Both the position numbers and the translations under genes were made by a program. DNA of 17,442 nt, taken from positions 1-17,442 of the forward strand of contig CAZVBE010000033.1 of NCBI GenBank assembly GCA_964625335.1, read 5' to 3'. The stretch is from CAZGUG01 sp964625335 (GTDB taxonomy: Bacteria; Bacillota; Clostridia; Ch29). Under the pieces are notes generated by a model. It was not told the origin of the DNA. It made no database searches and saw only the letters and a list, made by a program, of their open reading frames with translations. Shown piece after piece: positions 7,706 through 14,768 of this stretch (positions within the stretch are counted from its first letter, which is position 1; each line of letters opens with the position of its first letter).

Positions 7706-8368
7706 AGACCGTATATAGAACTTGATGATGTAAGCTTTGCATATAAGAAGGATACAATGGTTATAGACGGGCTTTCGCTTAAGCTTTTTCAAAATCAGTT
7801 TACCGCAATAACCGGTCCTAACGGCAGTGGTAAAACCACCATAGGCAAGATAATGACTGGGATTTTAAAACCTCAAAAAGGACACGTTTTAATCAGCGGC
7901 AGGGACAGCGCCGGAATGAAGCTGGGCGAGATAGGGCAAAAGGTCGGGTATCTGTTCCAAAACCCAGGCCTTCAGATTTTCGCACCAACCGTCCGAGAGG
8001 AAATTTCATTTGTCCTGGAGCTAAAAGGCCACAGCAAAGAGGAGATCGACCAAATGGTAAGCCGTTCCTTAGATGAGTTCGACCTTTCCCACCGGTCGGA
8101 TGCCTTTCCCTTTAAGCTGAGCAGGGGGGAGATGCAGCGACTTGCCATAGCGGCGGTGTTGGTAAACAAACCGGATTTTCTTATACTGGACGAGCCCACC
8201 ACCGGACTGGATATGGAAAGAAGAAAGGCTCTTTCGTATATAATAAGCGACCTTAAGGAAAAAGGCATGGGCATGGCGGTTATTAGCCATGACAGGGCTT
8301 TTATTAGCAGCCTTGCCGACAGAACCATCAAAATGCATAGGGGTGAGATTGTTGATGACAGGACTTAA
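7703..8368 (+). CDS. ECF transporter ATPase (EcfA', second copy), start uncertain
   Basis: Second energy-coupling-factor ATPase, 221 aa if started at ATA 7703 or 203 aa from ATG 7757. The upstream residues 'YIELDDVSFAYKKDT' are a textbook first strand and A-loop (aromatic in 'SFAY'), so a 7757 start would remove part of the nucleotide site; the true N-terminus must lie upstream. Motifs (ATA numbering): Walker A 'GPNGSGKTT' (38-46), 'FQNPGLQIF' Q-loop, signature 'LSRGE' (139-143, the Arg form common in one EcfA class), Walker B ending D163-E164 before 'PTTGLD', and His196 in 'ISHDR'. The body is intact. Either a rare AUA start or a one-base A-run frameshift must be invoked. The end overlaps the T-component start by 14 nt. 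Confidence 0.85.
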   Translation: MRPYIELDDVSFAYKKDTMVIDGLSLKLFQNQFTAITGPNGSGKTTIGKIMTGILKPQKGHVLISGRDSAGMKLGEIGQKVGYLFQNPGLQIFAPTVREEISFVLELKGHSKEEIDQMVSRSLDEFDLSHRSDAFPFKLSRGEMQRLAIAAVLVNKPDFLILDEPTTGLDMERRKALSYIISDLKEKGMGMAVISHDRAFISSLADRTIKMHRGEIVDDRT

Positions 8369-9098
8369 GGACTTTGACCCGAGGACCAAACTAGTGTTGG
8401 TGCTTTGTCTTTCCACTCTCGGTGTTTTTATACAGGATGCAATAATTCTTGTTCTGGTGTTTTGTGTATCAGTGCTACTGTCCATTGCATCGGGCAGCCA
8501 ACTGTTTGTGTTGATAAAAAAGTTCCGGCGGATATTGTGGCTGTTTGTGGCCATAGCTGTTATTCAAAGCATCTTTGTACCCTCAGGCCGTATTCTGCTG
8601 AACATTGGCCAGATAAAGCTAATCACCGCAGGGGGACTTTATAAGGGGATCGCAATGGTACTTAGGATGTCCATAGTAATGGTGTCAGCAAGCATTATGG
8701 CCACGTCAAATTCCAGGGAGATTGTACAGGGTCTTGTCCAGTGGAAAACTCCCTATGAAATAGCCTTTATGGTCTCAGTGGCAATACGGTTTCTGCCGAT
8801 GCTTACCGACGAGATTAAAAACGTGGTAACCGCGGTACAGCTTAGGGGGATTGAGCTCGACAAAATACCTGTGAGGCAGAGGTTGAAGGTTTATTCTTAC
8901 CTTATAATGCCGGTGGTGTCAGGTGCTGTGATAAGGTCAAGGGAACTAGCCACCGCAATGGAAACCAGGGCATTTAGGGCATATCCCCGAAGAACCAGTT
9001 ACATGGTTTTAACCATGCAAAGGGGTGACTATTCCGTTATATTTATGAGTTTAACAATTAGTATACTTACTCTTATTTTTTATTTCAAGGTGGTATAA
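8355..9098 (+). CDS. ECF transporter T (transmembrane coupling) component
   Basis: 247-aa membrane protein. The ATG at 8355 is chosen because AGGGGTG (8339-8345) lies 9 nt upstream and the protein then begins 'MTGLKDFDPRTKLVLVL', the standard EcfT opening (D-P-R-T/x-K-l). A longer reading from 8289 would add non-homologous residues overlapping the ATPase. About five hydrophobic segments are visible. The two coupling-helix Arg motifs of EcfT appear in diverged form as 'AVQLRGIELD' and 'AMETRAFRAYP'. It docks the two ATPases to the S component; with genes 4288, 6864 and 7703 it completes a dedicated (group I) ECF importer. Confidence 0.9.
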   Translation: MTGLKDFDPRTKLVLVLCLSTLGVFIQDAIILVLVFCVSVLLSIASGSQLFVLIKKFRRILWLFVAIAVIQSIFVPSGRILLNIGQIKLITAGGLYKGIAMVLRMSIVMVSASIMATSNSREIVQGLVQWKTPYEIAFMVSVAIRFLPMLTDEIKNVVTAVQLRGIELDKIPVRQRLKVYSYLIMPVVSGAVIRSRELATAMETRAFRAYPRRTSYMVLTMQRGDYSVIFMSLTISILTLIFYFKVV

Positions 9099-9115
9099 TA
9101 CAGGAGGTATTAATT

Positions 9116-9865
9116 ATGAAAGTGTTTTCAGTTTTTGGCATCACCCAGTCGGGTAAAACCACAACAATAGAAAAAATTATTCGAGAATTTAGGAAAAGAA
9201 GATATTCTGTGGGCTCGGTCAAGGAGATTCACTATGAACAATTTGCCATAGACAAGGACGGTACCAATACACATCGGCACCTCATGGCCGGGTCGCAGTT
9301 GGTAACAGCAAGGGGCTGCAAGGAAACAGATGTTTTATTCCAGAGAATGCTTCGGATAGAAGAGATTTTAAGGTTTTACAATCACGATTTTGTGGTGCTG
9401 GAGGGGGTAACCGACTGTAATGTACCCAAGATTGTAACCGCCCACAACACCGTTGAACTGGATGAGCGGATTGACGATACAGTTTTCGCTATATCCGGCA
9501 GGATTGCTAACGATCTTATCGAGTACAAGGGCATACCGGTTATAAGCGCCGTAGAGGATATTGAAAGGCTGGCCGATCTGGTTGAGCGAAAAGTATTCGA
9601 AAGACTGCCGGATTTTCCGCCCGAGTGCTGCAACGCATGCGGTTTTTCGTGCAAAGAACTGGGAATAAGGATACTTAAGGACGAGGCAAAGAGAGAGGAC
9701 TGTGTGCTCTCGGATACTAATATTAAGTTGTTAATAGACGGCCGGGAGATTGATATGGTACCCTTTGTGCAGAAAATTTTGTATAATTCGGTTCAGGGCG
9801 TTATTAAGGAATTGGAAGGCTACAAAATGGGCGCAGCCGTCGAAATAAGGATAGGTGGTATTTAG
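9116..9865 (+). CDS. MobB-like GTPase with Cys-rich C-terminal region
   Basis: 249-aa protein. The first roughly 160 residues match the MobB family (GTP-binding accessory to molybdopterin guanine dinucleotide synthesis): Walker A 'GITQSGKTT' (8-16), 'SVGSVKEIHYEQFAIDKDGT' (MobB has vK-h-h-f-iD-pGkDt), 'HRHLMAGS', and 'DFVVLEGVTD' (91-100). Residues 171-196 hold five Cys in 'CCNACGFSCK' plus C196, suggesting an Fe-S or metal site, followed by a segment ('LLIDGREIDMVPFVQKIL') seen in MobB-like proteins of archaea and anaerobes. AGGAGG (9102-9107) precedes the ATG by 8 nt. No mobA, moeA or other Moco synthesis gene is nearby, so a role in handling the ligand imported by this operon is plausible but unproven. 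Confidence 0.8.
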   Translation: MKVFSVFGITQSGKTTTIEKIIREFRKRRYSVGSVKEIHYEQFAIDKDGTNTHRHLMAGSQLVTARGCKETDVLFQRMLRIEEILRFYNHDFVVLEGVTDCNVPKIVTAHNTVELDERIDDTVFAISGRIANDLIEYKGIPVISAVEDIERLADLVERKVFERLPDFPPECCNACGFSCKELGIRILKDEAKREDCVLSDTNIKLLIDGREIDMVPFVQKILYNSVQGVIKELEGYKMGAAVEIRIGGI

Positions 9866-10594
9866 ATGCTGTTAGAACAAAGCTTTATTGACCAAAGGAA
9901 GATAACCGAATATAAATGCGAAAACCAGTTTATCAGTAAGAAAAACAAAGTGCAACTCGTAAGGGCATTTCTCGAGGGAGACGGTGAAAAGTGCTTTGTG
10001 GTAAAGGAGTACCAAGGGGAGGACAGTTCCATCACGAGGGAGGCGGATATGCTTACCGGTCTTAATGAAATGGGAATCAGCGTCCCCAGGCTTTATTACA
10101 GGGGTGAAAGGTCGATAGTGATGGAGTATATAAACGGCACAATCCTCATTGATGTTTTGACCGATGTGGAAAGTATTGCCCAGGAAAGCTTCGACTATAT
10201 CAACATAAAGGGCATTGCGGCACATATAGCCCGCTGGCTTGATGACTTTTACAAAGCGGCAGCTCAGATAACCGGCAGGGATACAATATTATGGGACATT
10301 AACCTTAGAAATTTTCTGGTAGGTTATAAATTGTACGGGATTGATTTTGAGGACTGTAGGGAAGGGGCTGTTGAAGAGGATATGGGAAGGCTTATGGCCT
10401 TTATTGTTACCTATGAACCGGCCTTTACCCACTTTAAAATGGATTTTGCCCGGCAAATATACTATGCTCTGGAAAAACGGGTGTTGTTGGATAAGGACAG
10501 GGTGATGAGTGAGGTTGAGAGAGAGTTTGACGCTATGCGGGCTAGAAGGAATATTGATATACCTAAGGATACTGTAAAAAAAATAGTGTTGTAA
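9866..10594 (+). CDS. Small protein-kinase-fold phosphotransferase
   Basis: 242-aa enzyme of the protein kinase-like fold (Bud32/RIO/APH group), starting directly after the MobB-like stop codon. Core residues are intact: Lys47 in 'FVVKEY' (ATP), Glu59 in 'SITREADML' (helix C), hinge 'VMEYINGTIL' (85-94), catalytic Asp144 and Asn149 in 'LWDINLRNFLV', and metal Asp160 in 'GIDFED'. The His that usually precedes the catalytic Asp region is Trp143, as in some small-molecule kinases. No transmembrane or regulatory domain is visible. Its position as the last gene of the import operon suggests phosphorylation of a small molecule rather than of proteins, which is inference. Alternatives are a Kae1-associated-type kinase or a sugar/choline-type kinase. 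Confidence 0.72.
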   Translation: MLLEQSFIDQRKITEYKCENQFISKKNKVQLVRAFLEGDGEKCFVVKEYQGEDSSITREADMLTGLNEMGISVPRLYYRGERSIVMEYINGTILIDVLTDVESIAQESFDYINIKGIAAHIARWLDDFYKAAAQITGRDTILWDINLRNFLVGYKLYGIDFEDCREGAVEEDMGRLMAFIVTYEPAFTHFKMDFARQIYYALEKRVLLDKDRVMSEVEREFDAMRARRNIDIPKDTVKKIVL

Positions 10595-10599
10595 ATATT

Positions 10600-10772
10600 A
10601 TGGATTTTTAGGATTTTCTGCATATGATGCTGTTTTGCAGCACCAGCGAAAGTATTGCAAAGATTGGACTGCAGTTGGGCCGGAAAGACACAGGGCTCCG
10701 CTAGAGGATCAGGTTAATAAAAATAGCATTAATAACCGCCCCTGGGAATAGATTTTTAGGGGTGGTGTTTTT
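10600..10772 (+). promoter_or_regulatory. Structured leader / candidate attenuator upstream of 10773
   Basis: A 178-nt non-coding stretch separates 10594 from the gene at 10773. TGCAG (10636-10640) can pair with CTGCA either upstream (10618-10622) or downstream (10669-10673). A competing small hairpin, TGCTG (10628-10632) with CAGCA (10638-10642), is also possible. CAGGG (10691-10695) can pair with CCCTG (10740-10744), which would break the terminal hairpin at 10735-10766. This mutually exclusive pairing is typical of riboswitches or attenuators, but I cannot match it to a known class. Confidence 0.45.
10735..10771 (+). terminator. Terminator-like hairpin overlapping the ribosome binding site of 10773
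   Basis: A 9-bp stem (10735-10743 with 10758-10766, one G-U pair, loop of 14 nt) is followed by GTTTTT. Its 3' arm contains the only ribosome binding site (GGGGTGG, 10759-10765) of the ATG at 10773. It could stop transcription, block translation, or both. Confidence 0.6.
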
Positions 10773-11762
10773 ATGGAATTTTTCAAGTATAATAAGAGAA
10801 ATATACTTATACTTTTTACAGTAGTTATACTAGTTGTGGTCTTTATATTTGCCAATTACCGTTACGGCAGCCTTTGGAACGCAGATGACGATGGGGGCGA
10901 GATACCATACAGAGCTGTAAGAAATTCACAAAGCATTTTCAAACCGGCAGCCCGCAAAGCTACCCAAAGCATTGTGGACAAGACACTGGATAATACGGGG
11001 TACCTCCGGTGGAAACGATGCCGTGAGGAATTGGATATACTTATTGAGGAAGCCGATATTCTCTCCGGCAGGGAAAGTGAGGTACTGGTTGCCCTGTCGC
11101 TACCTCCGCAGGAGGGTATGGTTGCATTATATAAAAGGGAAGGCAGGGGCCTGAAATATTTCGGGAGGATACCCAACCTGCTGCCGGTTATCGGTATTTC
11201 AACGCTTAATAACGCCTGCTTGGACAGTCAGCTTATTATTGCCGAACAGAGACACGATGAGATGCTGGGTTCATTCTTCAATGCCGGGTATAGGGATATA
11301 TTCCTTTGGCGGGACGGACATTTCGACAGAGTATTGGGGCTCTTGACAGATTACAATGCATACTGGAACCAGGCCTGGGACGGCGTTAAGGAGGATGCCC
11401 ACTGGTTATGGCTTAACCAGACATCCGAGGTGGAATATGCCGATAAGGGTGAGACTGTCCGGATTAAATACATTCAATCGCTGCTGCAGTCAATAGTAAC
11501 TGATTCTGACAGCATTCCGGACCAAAAGGATTTCTCGGTCAGGTATTATCGGATGGTCAAAGAGGATTACAAATGGAATAGTGATTGGGGCCTTTACATA
11601 CTGGGAGAATATACCGACGGTCTGACCGGGAAAAGGGTGGCTCTGCTTGAGGATTACAGGACAAATGTATCAAGCTTCATAAGGGGTACCGGTTTTGAGA
11701 TGGTGAAGGTTATCGAAGAGGACGGGGAAATTCAGATTATTCCTGCCGGGCGGCTGGAATAA
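10773..11762 (+). CDS. Unrecognised membrane-anchored protein
   Basis: 329-aa protein that I do not recognise. Residues about 10-28 form one hydrophobic segment after a basic start, with no lipobox, so a single-pass anchor with the rest outside is likely. The outer part is mixed alpha/beta in character, rich in aromatic and charged residues, with 'NAYWNQAWDGVKEDAHWLWLN' style Trp-rich patches near the middle (longest quoted run kept short) and only two Cys. No enzyme motif is apparent. Translation depends on a ribosome binding site placed in the terminator-like hairpin immediately upstream, so expression is probably conditional. It may or may not belong with the upstream import operon. The start is firm because the hydrophobic segment follows it directly. 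Confidence 0.7.
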   Translation: MEFFKYNKRNILILFTVVILVVVFIFANYRYGSLWNADDDGGEIPYRAVRNSQSIFKPAARKATQSIVDKTLDNTGYLRWKRCREELDILIEEADILSGRESEVLVALSLPPQEGMVALYKREGRGLKYFGRIPNLLPVIGISTLNNACLDSQLIIAEQRHDEMLGSFFNAGYRDIFLWRDGHFDRVLGLLTDYNAYWNQAWDGVKEDAHWLWLNQTSEVEYADKGETVRIKYIQSLLQSIVTDSDSIPDQKDFSVRYYRMVKEDYKWNSDWGLYILGEYTDGLTGKRVALLEDYRTNVSSFIRGTGFEMVKVIEEDGEIQIIPAGRLE

Positions 11763-11818
11763 ACGGGAACACAGGAACGTAGAAATGGTCTGCTGAGTAT
11801 TTGTCAAGGAGTGGTTTT

Positions 11819-12802
11819 ATGGACACGACAAATAGGGACAAGCCCCGGGATGGGGGAGAAGACAGGAAGCTGGGGATTGCTTTGGTTCTGGCCGGGGGTA
11901 TCTGCTGGGGCTTTATAGGTATTTTCGTACAGGCCATAGGTCCTGTTATAGACACCTTCACTCTGTCCATACTGCGTCTGGGTATCGCCAGCATCCTTAT
12001 GGTACCCGTAATAATACTTCAAAAGGGTGTTAAAGCCTTTCTGCTTCCGGCCAAAAACCTGTATTTTTTTATTTTGTTCGGTTTGGGCTACTGGCCGTTA
12101 TACCAGCTCAGCTATTTTTCAGCCATTCAGATGGTTTCGGCAAACATTGCCGTGATACTTCTTTATACGGCGCCCTTCTATGTAATAGTTCTGGCAAGGA
12201 TTTTCCTCGGCGAGACCATTACAAAAAGAAAAGTCATAGCCGCAGTCTTGGGGGTGGCAGGGGTCTGGATAATGTTTATGTCCTGGGCAATGGATTCTAC
12301 GCCTGCCATGCTGCTGGGAGGTCTTTTAGGCCTTGGGGCCGGATTTTTCTTTGCAACCTATTATATATATGTAAAAAAGGCATTGGTTGCCTCTGATCCC
12401 TTTATTACATCTTTTTACTCTATGTTTTTCGGCTGCATTTTTATAATGCTTGCCACCCTTATATTTTTCCGGGACAGAGTATATTATCAGTTGGACGCGA
12501 GATCCATGATGCTGATTGTTGGGATTGCGTTTGTATCCACAGTTCTGGGCAACACTTTAAGCATAATGGGGATGAAAAGGCTGGAAGCGGGTGAAGCGGG
12601 GGTTTTGGGTCTGATAGAGCCCATTACTACCCTTATAGCCAGCTGGCTTATTTTCGGGAGCGTACTTAGGGGCTGGCAGTTCGCAGGGGCTCTGCTGGTC
12701 CTGTCGGGGGCATATTTGATTTACCGGCAGCCGGGGCTGGGTACAGCTGACACTCCGGAGAATTACGAACGACAATATGACCGGAAAGAGGATGGGAACT
12801 GA
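11819..12802 (+). CDS. EamA/DMT-superfamily transporter
   Basis: 327-aa membrane protein with about ten hydrophobic segments in two repeated EamA halves, the usual DMT exporter length and layout. 'LGIALVLAGGICWGFIGIFVQ' opens helix 1; 'SANIAVILLYTAPFYVIVL' is the typical end of the first half; 'GEAGVLGLIEPITTLIASW' is the matching position in the second half. The ATG at 11819 has AAGGAG (11806-11811) 7 nt upstream and is preferred over TTG 11801. These proteins usually export or exchange amino acids, nucleosides or drugs; the substrate is not evident. It ends just before a hairpin shared with the convergent cooS-like gene. Confidence 0.9.
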   Translation: MDTTNRDKPRDGGEDRKLGIALVLAGGICWGFIGIFVQAIGPVIDTFTLSILRLGIASILMVPVIILQKGVKAFLLPAKNLYFFILFGLGYWPLYQLSYFSAIQMVSANIAVILLYTAPFYVIVLARIFLGETITKRKVIAAVLGVAGVWIMFMSWAMDSTPAMLLGGLLGLGAGFFFATYYIYVKKALVASDPFITSFYSMFFGCIFIMLATLIFFRDRVYYQLDARSMMLIVGIAFVSTVLGNTLSIMGMKRLEAGEAGVLGLIEPITTLIASWLIFGSVLRGWQFAGALLVLSGAYLIYRQPGLGTADTPENYERQYDRKEDGN

Positions 12803-12820
12803 TTGTGCAGACAATATTGA

Positions 12821-12846
12821 AATAAGCCGGATTTTCCCGGCTTATT
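12821..12846. terminator. Bidirectional hairpin between convergent genes
   Basis: A perfect 10-bp stem, AATAAGCCGG (12821-12830) with CCGGCTTATT (12837-12846), and a 6-nt loop. It lies between the + strand EamA gene (ends 12802) and the - strand cooS-like gene (ends 12855). The A/U-rich base of the stem gives partial U-tracts on either strand but no long T-run follows, so it is a moderate terminator candidate for both genes. Confidence 0.7.
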
Positions 12847-12854
12847 GTTGGAGT

Positions 12855-14768
12855 CTAGTTAAGTCCCAATTTTTTTCTCTTACTCATTATATGTTTATCA
12901 ATATCTTCGGCTATCTGTCTGGGGTCGTCTCCAAGGGCTATTTTACCCCCGGTTAATTGCTCCACATCTTTGGTTAGCAGCTTTACAAGGTCTGGGGCTC
13001 CTGTTATGAAGGGAACGGGGGACAGGTGGGTATAGGCACCATAGGCTACGGCGAAAAACCCGTCTATGGTGGCCTTTTGCTCCATCCACTCGGGTGCCGT
13101 AACAGCTATCGGCAGGTCCGGAATATCCACCCCCAGGTGGTCGGCCAGGGCGGTTACCAGCATGGAAATCCTGCCGGTGTCGGTGCAGGTGCCGAAGCTG
13201 AGCACCGGGGGTATACTTAGGCTCTGGCACACCGACATAAGGCTCTGGCCGGCCAGTTCCACAGCGTCGGTATTGCAAAGACCTGCCACCTCTAAGGCGT
13301 GGTTTCCGCAACCACCGCTAACCACAAGTATATCCCTCTTAATAAGCTCTTTGGCCACGTTTACTGTTACAAAGTCCTGGGGACCGTTTCGAAGGGTGGA
13401 GCAGCTAACCAGGGCCACCACTCCCTTGATATTTCCCTTTGATATCACATCTACAAGAGGGTCCAGACTGTTACCCAGGGCCTTAAGAACCGCTTCTGTG
13501 GAAAAGCCCGCTATTGCTTTTTGTTTTATTGACGGCACCACCGGTCTTACCGCAGTTTTTCTTTTCCTGAAATTTTCAATACCAAGCTCAATAAGCCTGT
13601 CTGCTATGAAGTTGGCCTCGGGTGGCTTATAGTCATAGGTATGCTTAAGGCCGGGTATTCTTACTATATCGTTAACGCTGACCATGGCTATCTGGTACTT
13701 GTCGGCGTATTGGCCTATTGCCGGGGGAGAACAGTTTTCCTCCATGGTGAATACATCCACCGTTCCGGTTGCCAACAGCGGCTCAATGGCCAGCCAGTTG
13801 CCCATAAGGCCTACAAAAATGTCATCCATTTCATACCTCTGCAGCAGCTCCTGGCCCGTTTCTATGGAGCCCACTATCCTAAGCCCCTTGGCGCCGGCTG
13901 CCCTTGCCCGTTCCTGTACCTCACTGGTTCTTGCCTTCAGCAGGGTGGCAACCCCTGCCCAGGGCTGGTGTCCGTTGAATACTATGTTCACATAATCCGG
14001 GTCCATTATACCGAGATCCACGTCCACCTCATGGGGCATAGGCGTCCCGAATAGTATATCCTGCACCATCTCAAGTCCTATCTGTGCCGTATATATGGTG
14101 GCAAGCCCCAGCCTTAAGGCCTTCTTTGCCAAAGACGTGTAGTCACCGTCGACATTTGTAAGGCAGCTGGCTATGGCATCCTGAATCTCATATACAACCC
14201 CCGCCGGATATATGGCCAGGTCCCTCCATATTTGCTTCCTTTTTTGCGGAGCAAAGGCCTCTACCATCCTGCTGGGGCTGTCGTAATCCTTGTGCAGTTC
14301 TTCTTCAAGAAAATCCCCAAGCTGCATAGCCAGTTGGTTTATATCCTGGTTTGTATCAATGCCTGTTTTTTCGCACATCCACTTTAGCTTAGCGGCATCG
14401 GTTATCGAAAAGGGGGTTTTACCCTCACCGGTTGACTTAAGGGTCCTGAAGGCTTGGTATGCATGGTGGCTGTATGTTCCGGCTCCCATTATGTTGCGCA
14501 TGAGCAGGTTCCGCATTGCCATGGCATTAGCCTCTATGCCGCATACTCCCCTTGTAACTTCTGCCTTTTCATTGACCCTGCACGGCCCGTGGGTACACAG
14601 CTGACAGCTGAGCCCCTGGAGGCAGAACTTGCATCTTAGTTTTTCCTGGTCACTCCAACGGTCAAAGGCGTTGGTTAAACCATCATCCCTTATCCTCTTT
14701 AGCATTTCTTCCACCGAATCATGATAGCTTACACGACCTTCGGTTTTTTCCAATACGGTCTCGGTCAT
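12855..14768 (-). CDS. CooS-family (CODH-like) protein with altered C-cluster, probably not a CO dehydrogenase
   Basis: 637-aa cytoplasmic homologue of the catalytic subunit of anaerobic Ni-CO dehydrogenase. Retained relative to C. hydrogenoformans CODH-II (my alignment by eye): B-cluster Cys55, 58, 63, 76; D-cluster as a CX2C pair (C46, C49), like Desulfovibrio CODH; C-cluster His267 ('NGHQP'), Cys346 ('ENCSPP'), Cys456 ('VSCST'), Cys487 ('GGCGNH'), Cys528 ('GTCTD'); and Lys565 ('APEWMEQK'). Changed: the Cys295 equivalent is Glu303 ('GSIETG' for 'GICCTG') and the catalytic His93 equivalent is Tyr99 ('TYSHHA' for 'AHSDH'-type). No cooC, cooF or acs genes adjoin. AGGAGG lies at 14786-14781 on this strand. 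The ligand pattern recalls hybrid cluster proteins and the Ni-free CODH-V, so redox chemistry on small N/O compounds is more likely than CO oxidation. Usually labelled cooS. Confidence 0.9.
   Translation of the reverse strand: MTETVLEKTEGRVSYHDSVEEMLKRIRDDGLTNAFDRWSDQEKLRCKFCLQGLSCQLCTHGPCRVNEKAEVTRGVCGIEANAMAMRNLLMRNIMGAGTYSHHAYQAFRTLKSTGEGKTPFSITDAAKLKWMCEKTGIDTNQDINQLAMQLGDFLEEELHKDYDSPSRMVEAFAPQKRKQIWRDLAIYPAGVVYEIQDAIASCLTNVDGDYTSLAKKALRLGLATIYTAQIGLEMVQDILFGTPMPHEVDVDLGIMDPDYVNIVFNGHQPWAGVATLLKARTSEVQERARAAGAKGLRIVGSIETGQELLQRYEMDDIFVGLMGNWLAIEPLLATGTVDVFTMEENCSPPAIGQYADKYQIAMVSVNDIVRIPGLKHTYDYKPPEANFIADRLIELGIENFRKRKTAVRPVVPSIKQKAIAGFSTEAVLKALGNSLDPLVDVISKGNIKGVVALVSCSTLRNGPQDFVTVNVAKELIKRDILVVSGGCGNHALEVAGLCNTDAVELAGQSLMSVCQSLSIPPVLSFGTCTDTGRISMLVTALADHLGVDIPDLPIAVTAPEWMEQKATIDGFFAVAYGAYTHLSPVPFITGAPDLVKLLTKDVEQLTGGKIALGDDPRQIAEDIDKHIMSKRKKLGLN

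Noticed and set aside
8289..8354. Upstream ATG for the ECF T component
   Set aside because: It would add 22 residues overlapping the ATPase end without homology; ATG 8355 has a well-spaced ribosome binding site and gives the standard EcfT opening.
9071..9099. Perfect TATAAT at 9094-9099 before the MobB-like gene
   Set aside because: The matching -35 position (about 9071-9076) is poor and the element overlaps the T-component stop codon in an otherwise continuous operon, so an internal promoter is not supported by sequence alone.
10641..10715. c-di-GMP-I (GEMM) riboswitch
   Set aside because: CGAAAG and GCAAAG are present, but the 5' CA-GGCAAACC core and the expected 3' partner are missing; I keep it only as an unclassified structured leader.
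12943..14639. Several long open frames on the + strand and in other frames opposite the cooS-like gene
   Set aside because: They are shadows of the strongly conserved - strand coding sequence and have no start signals or recognisable products.
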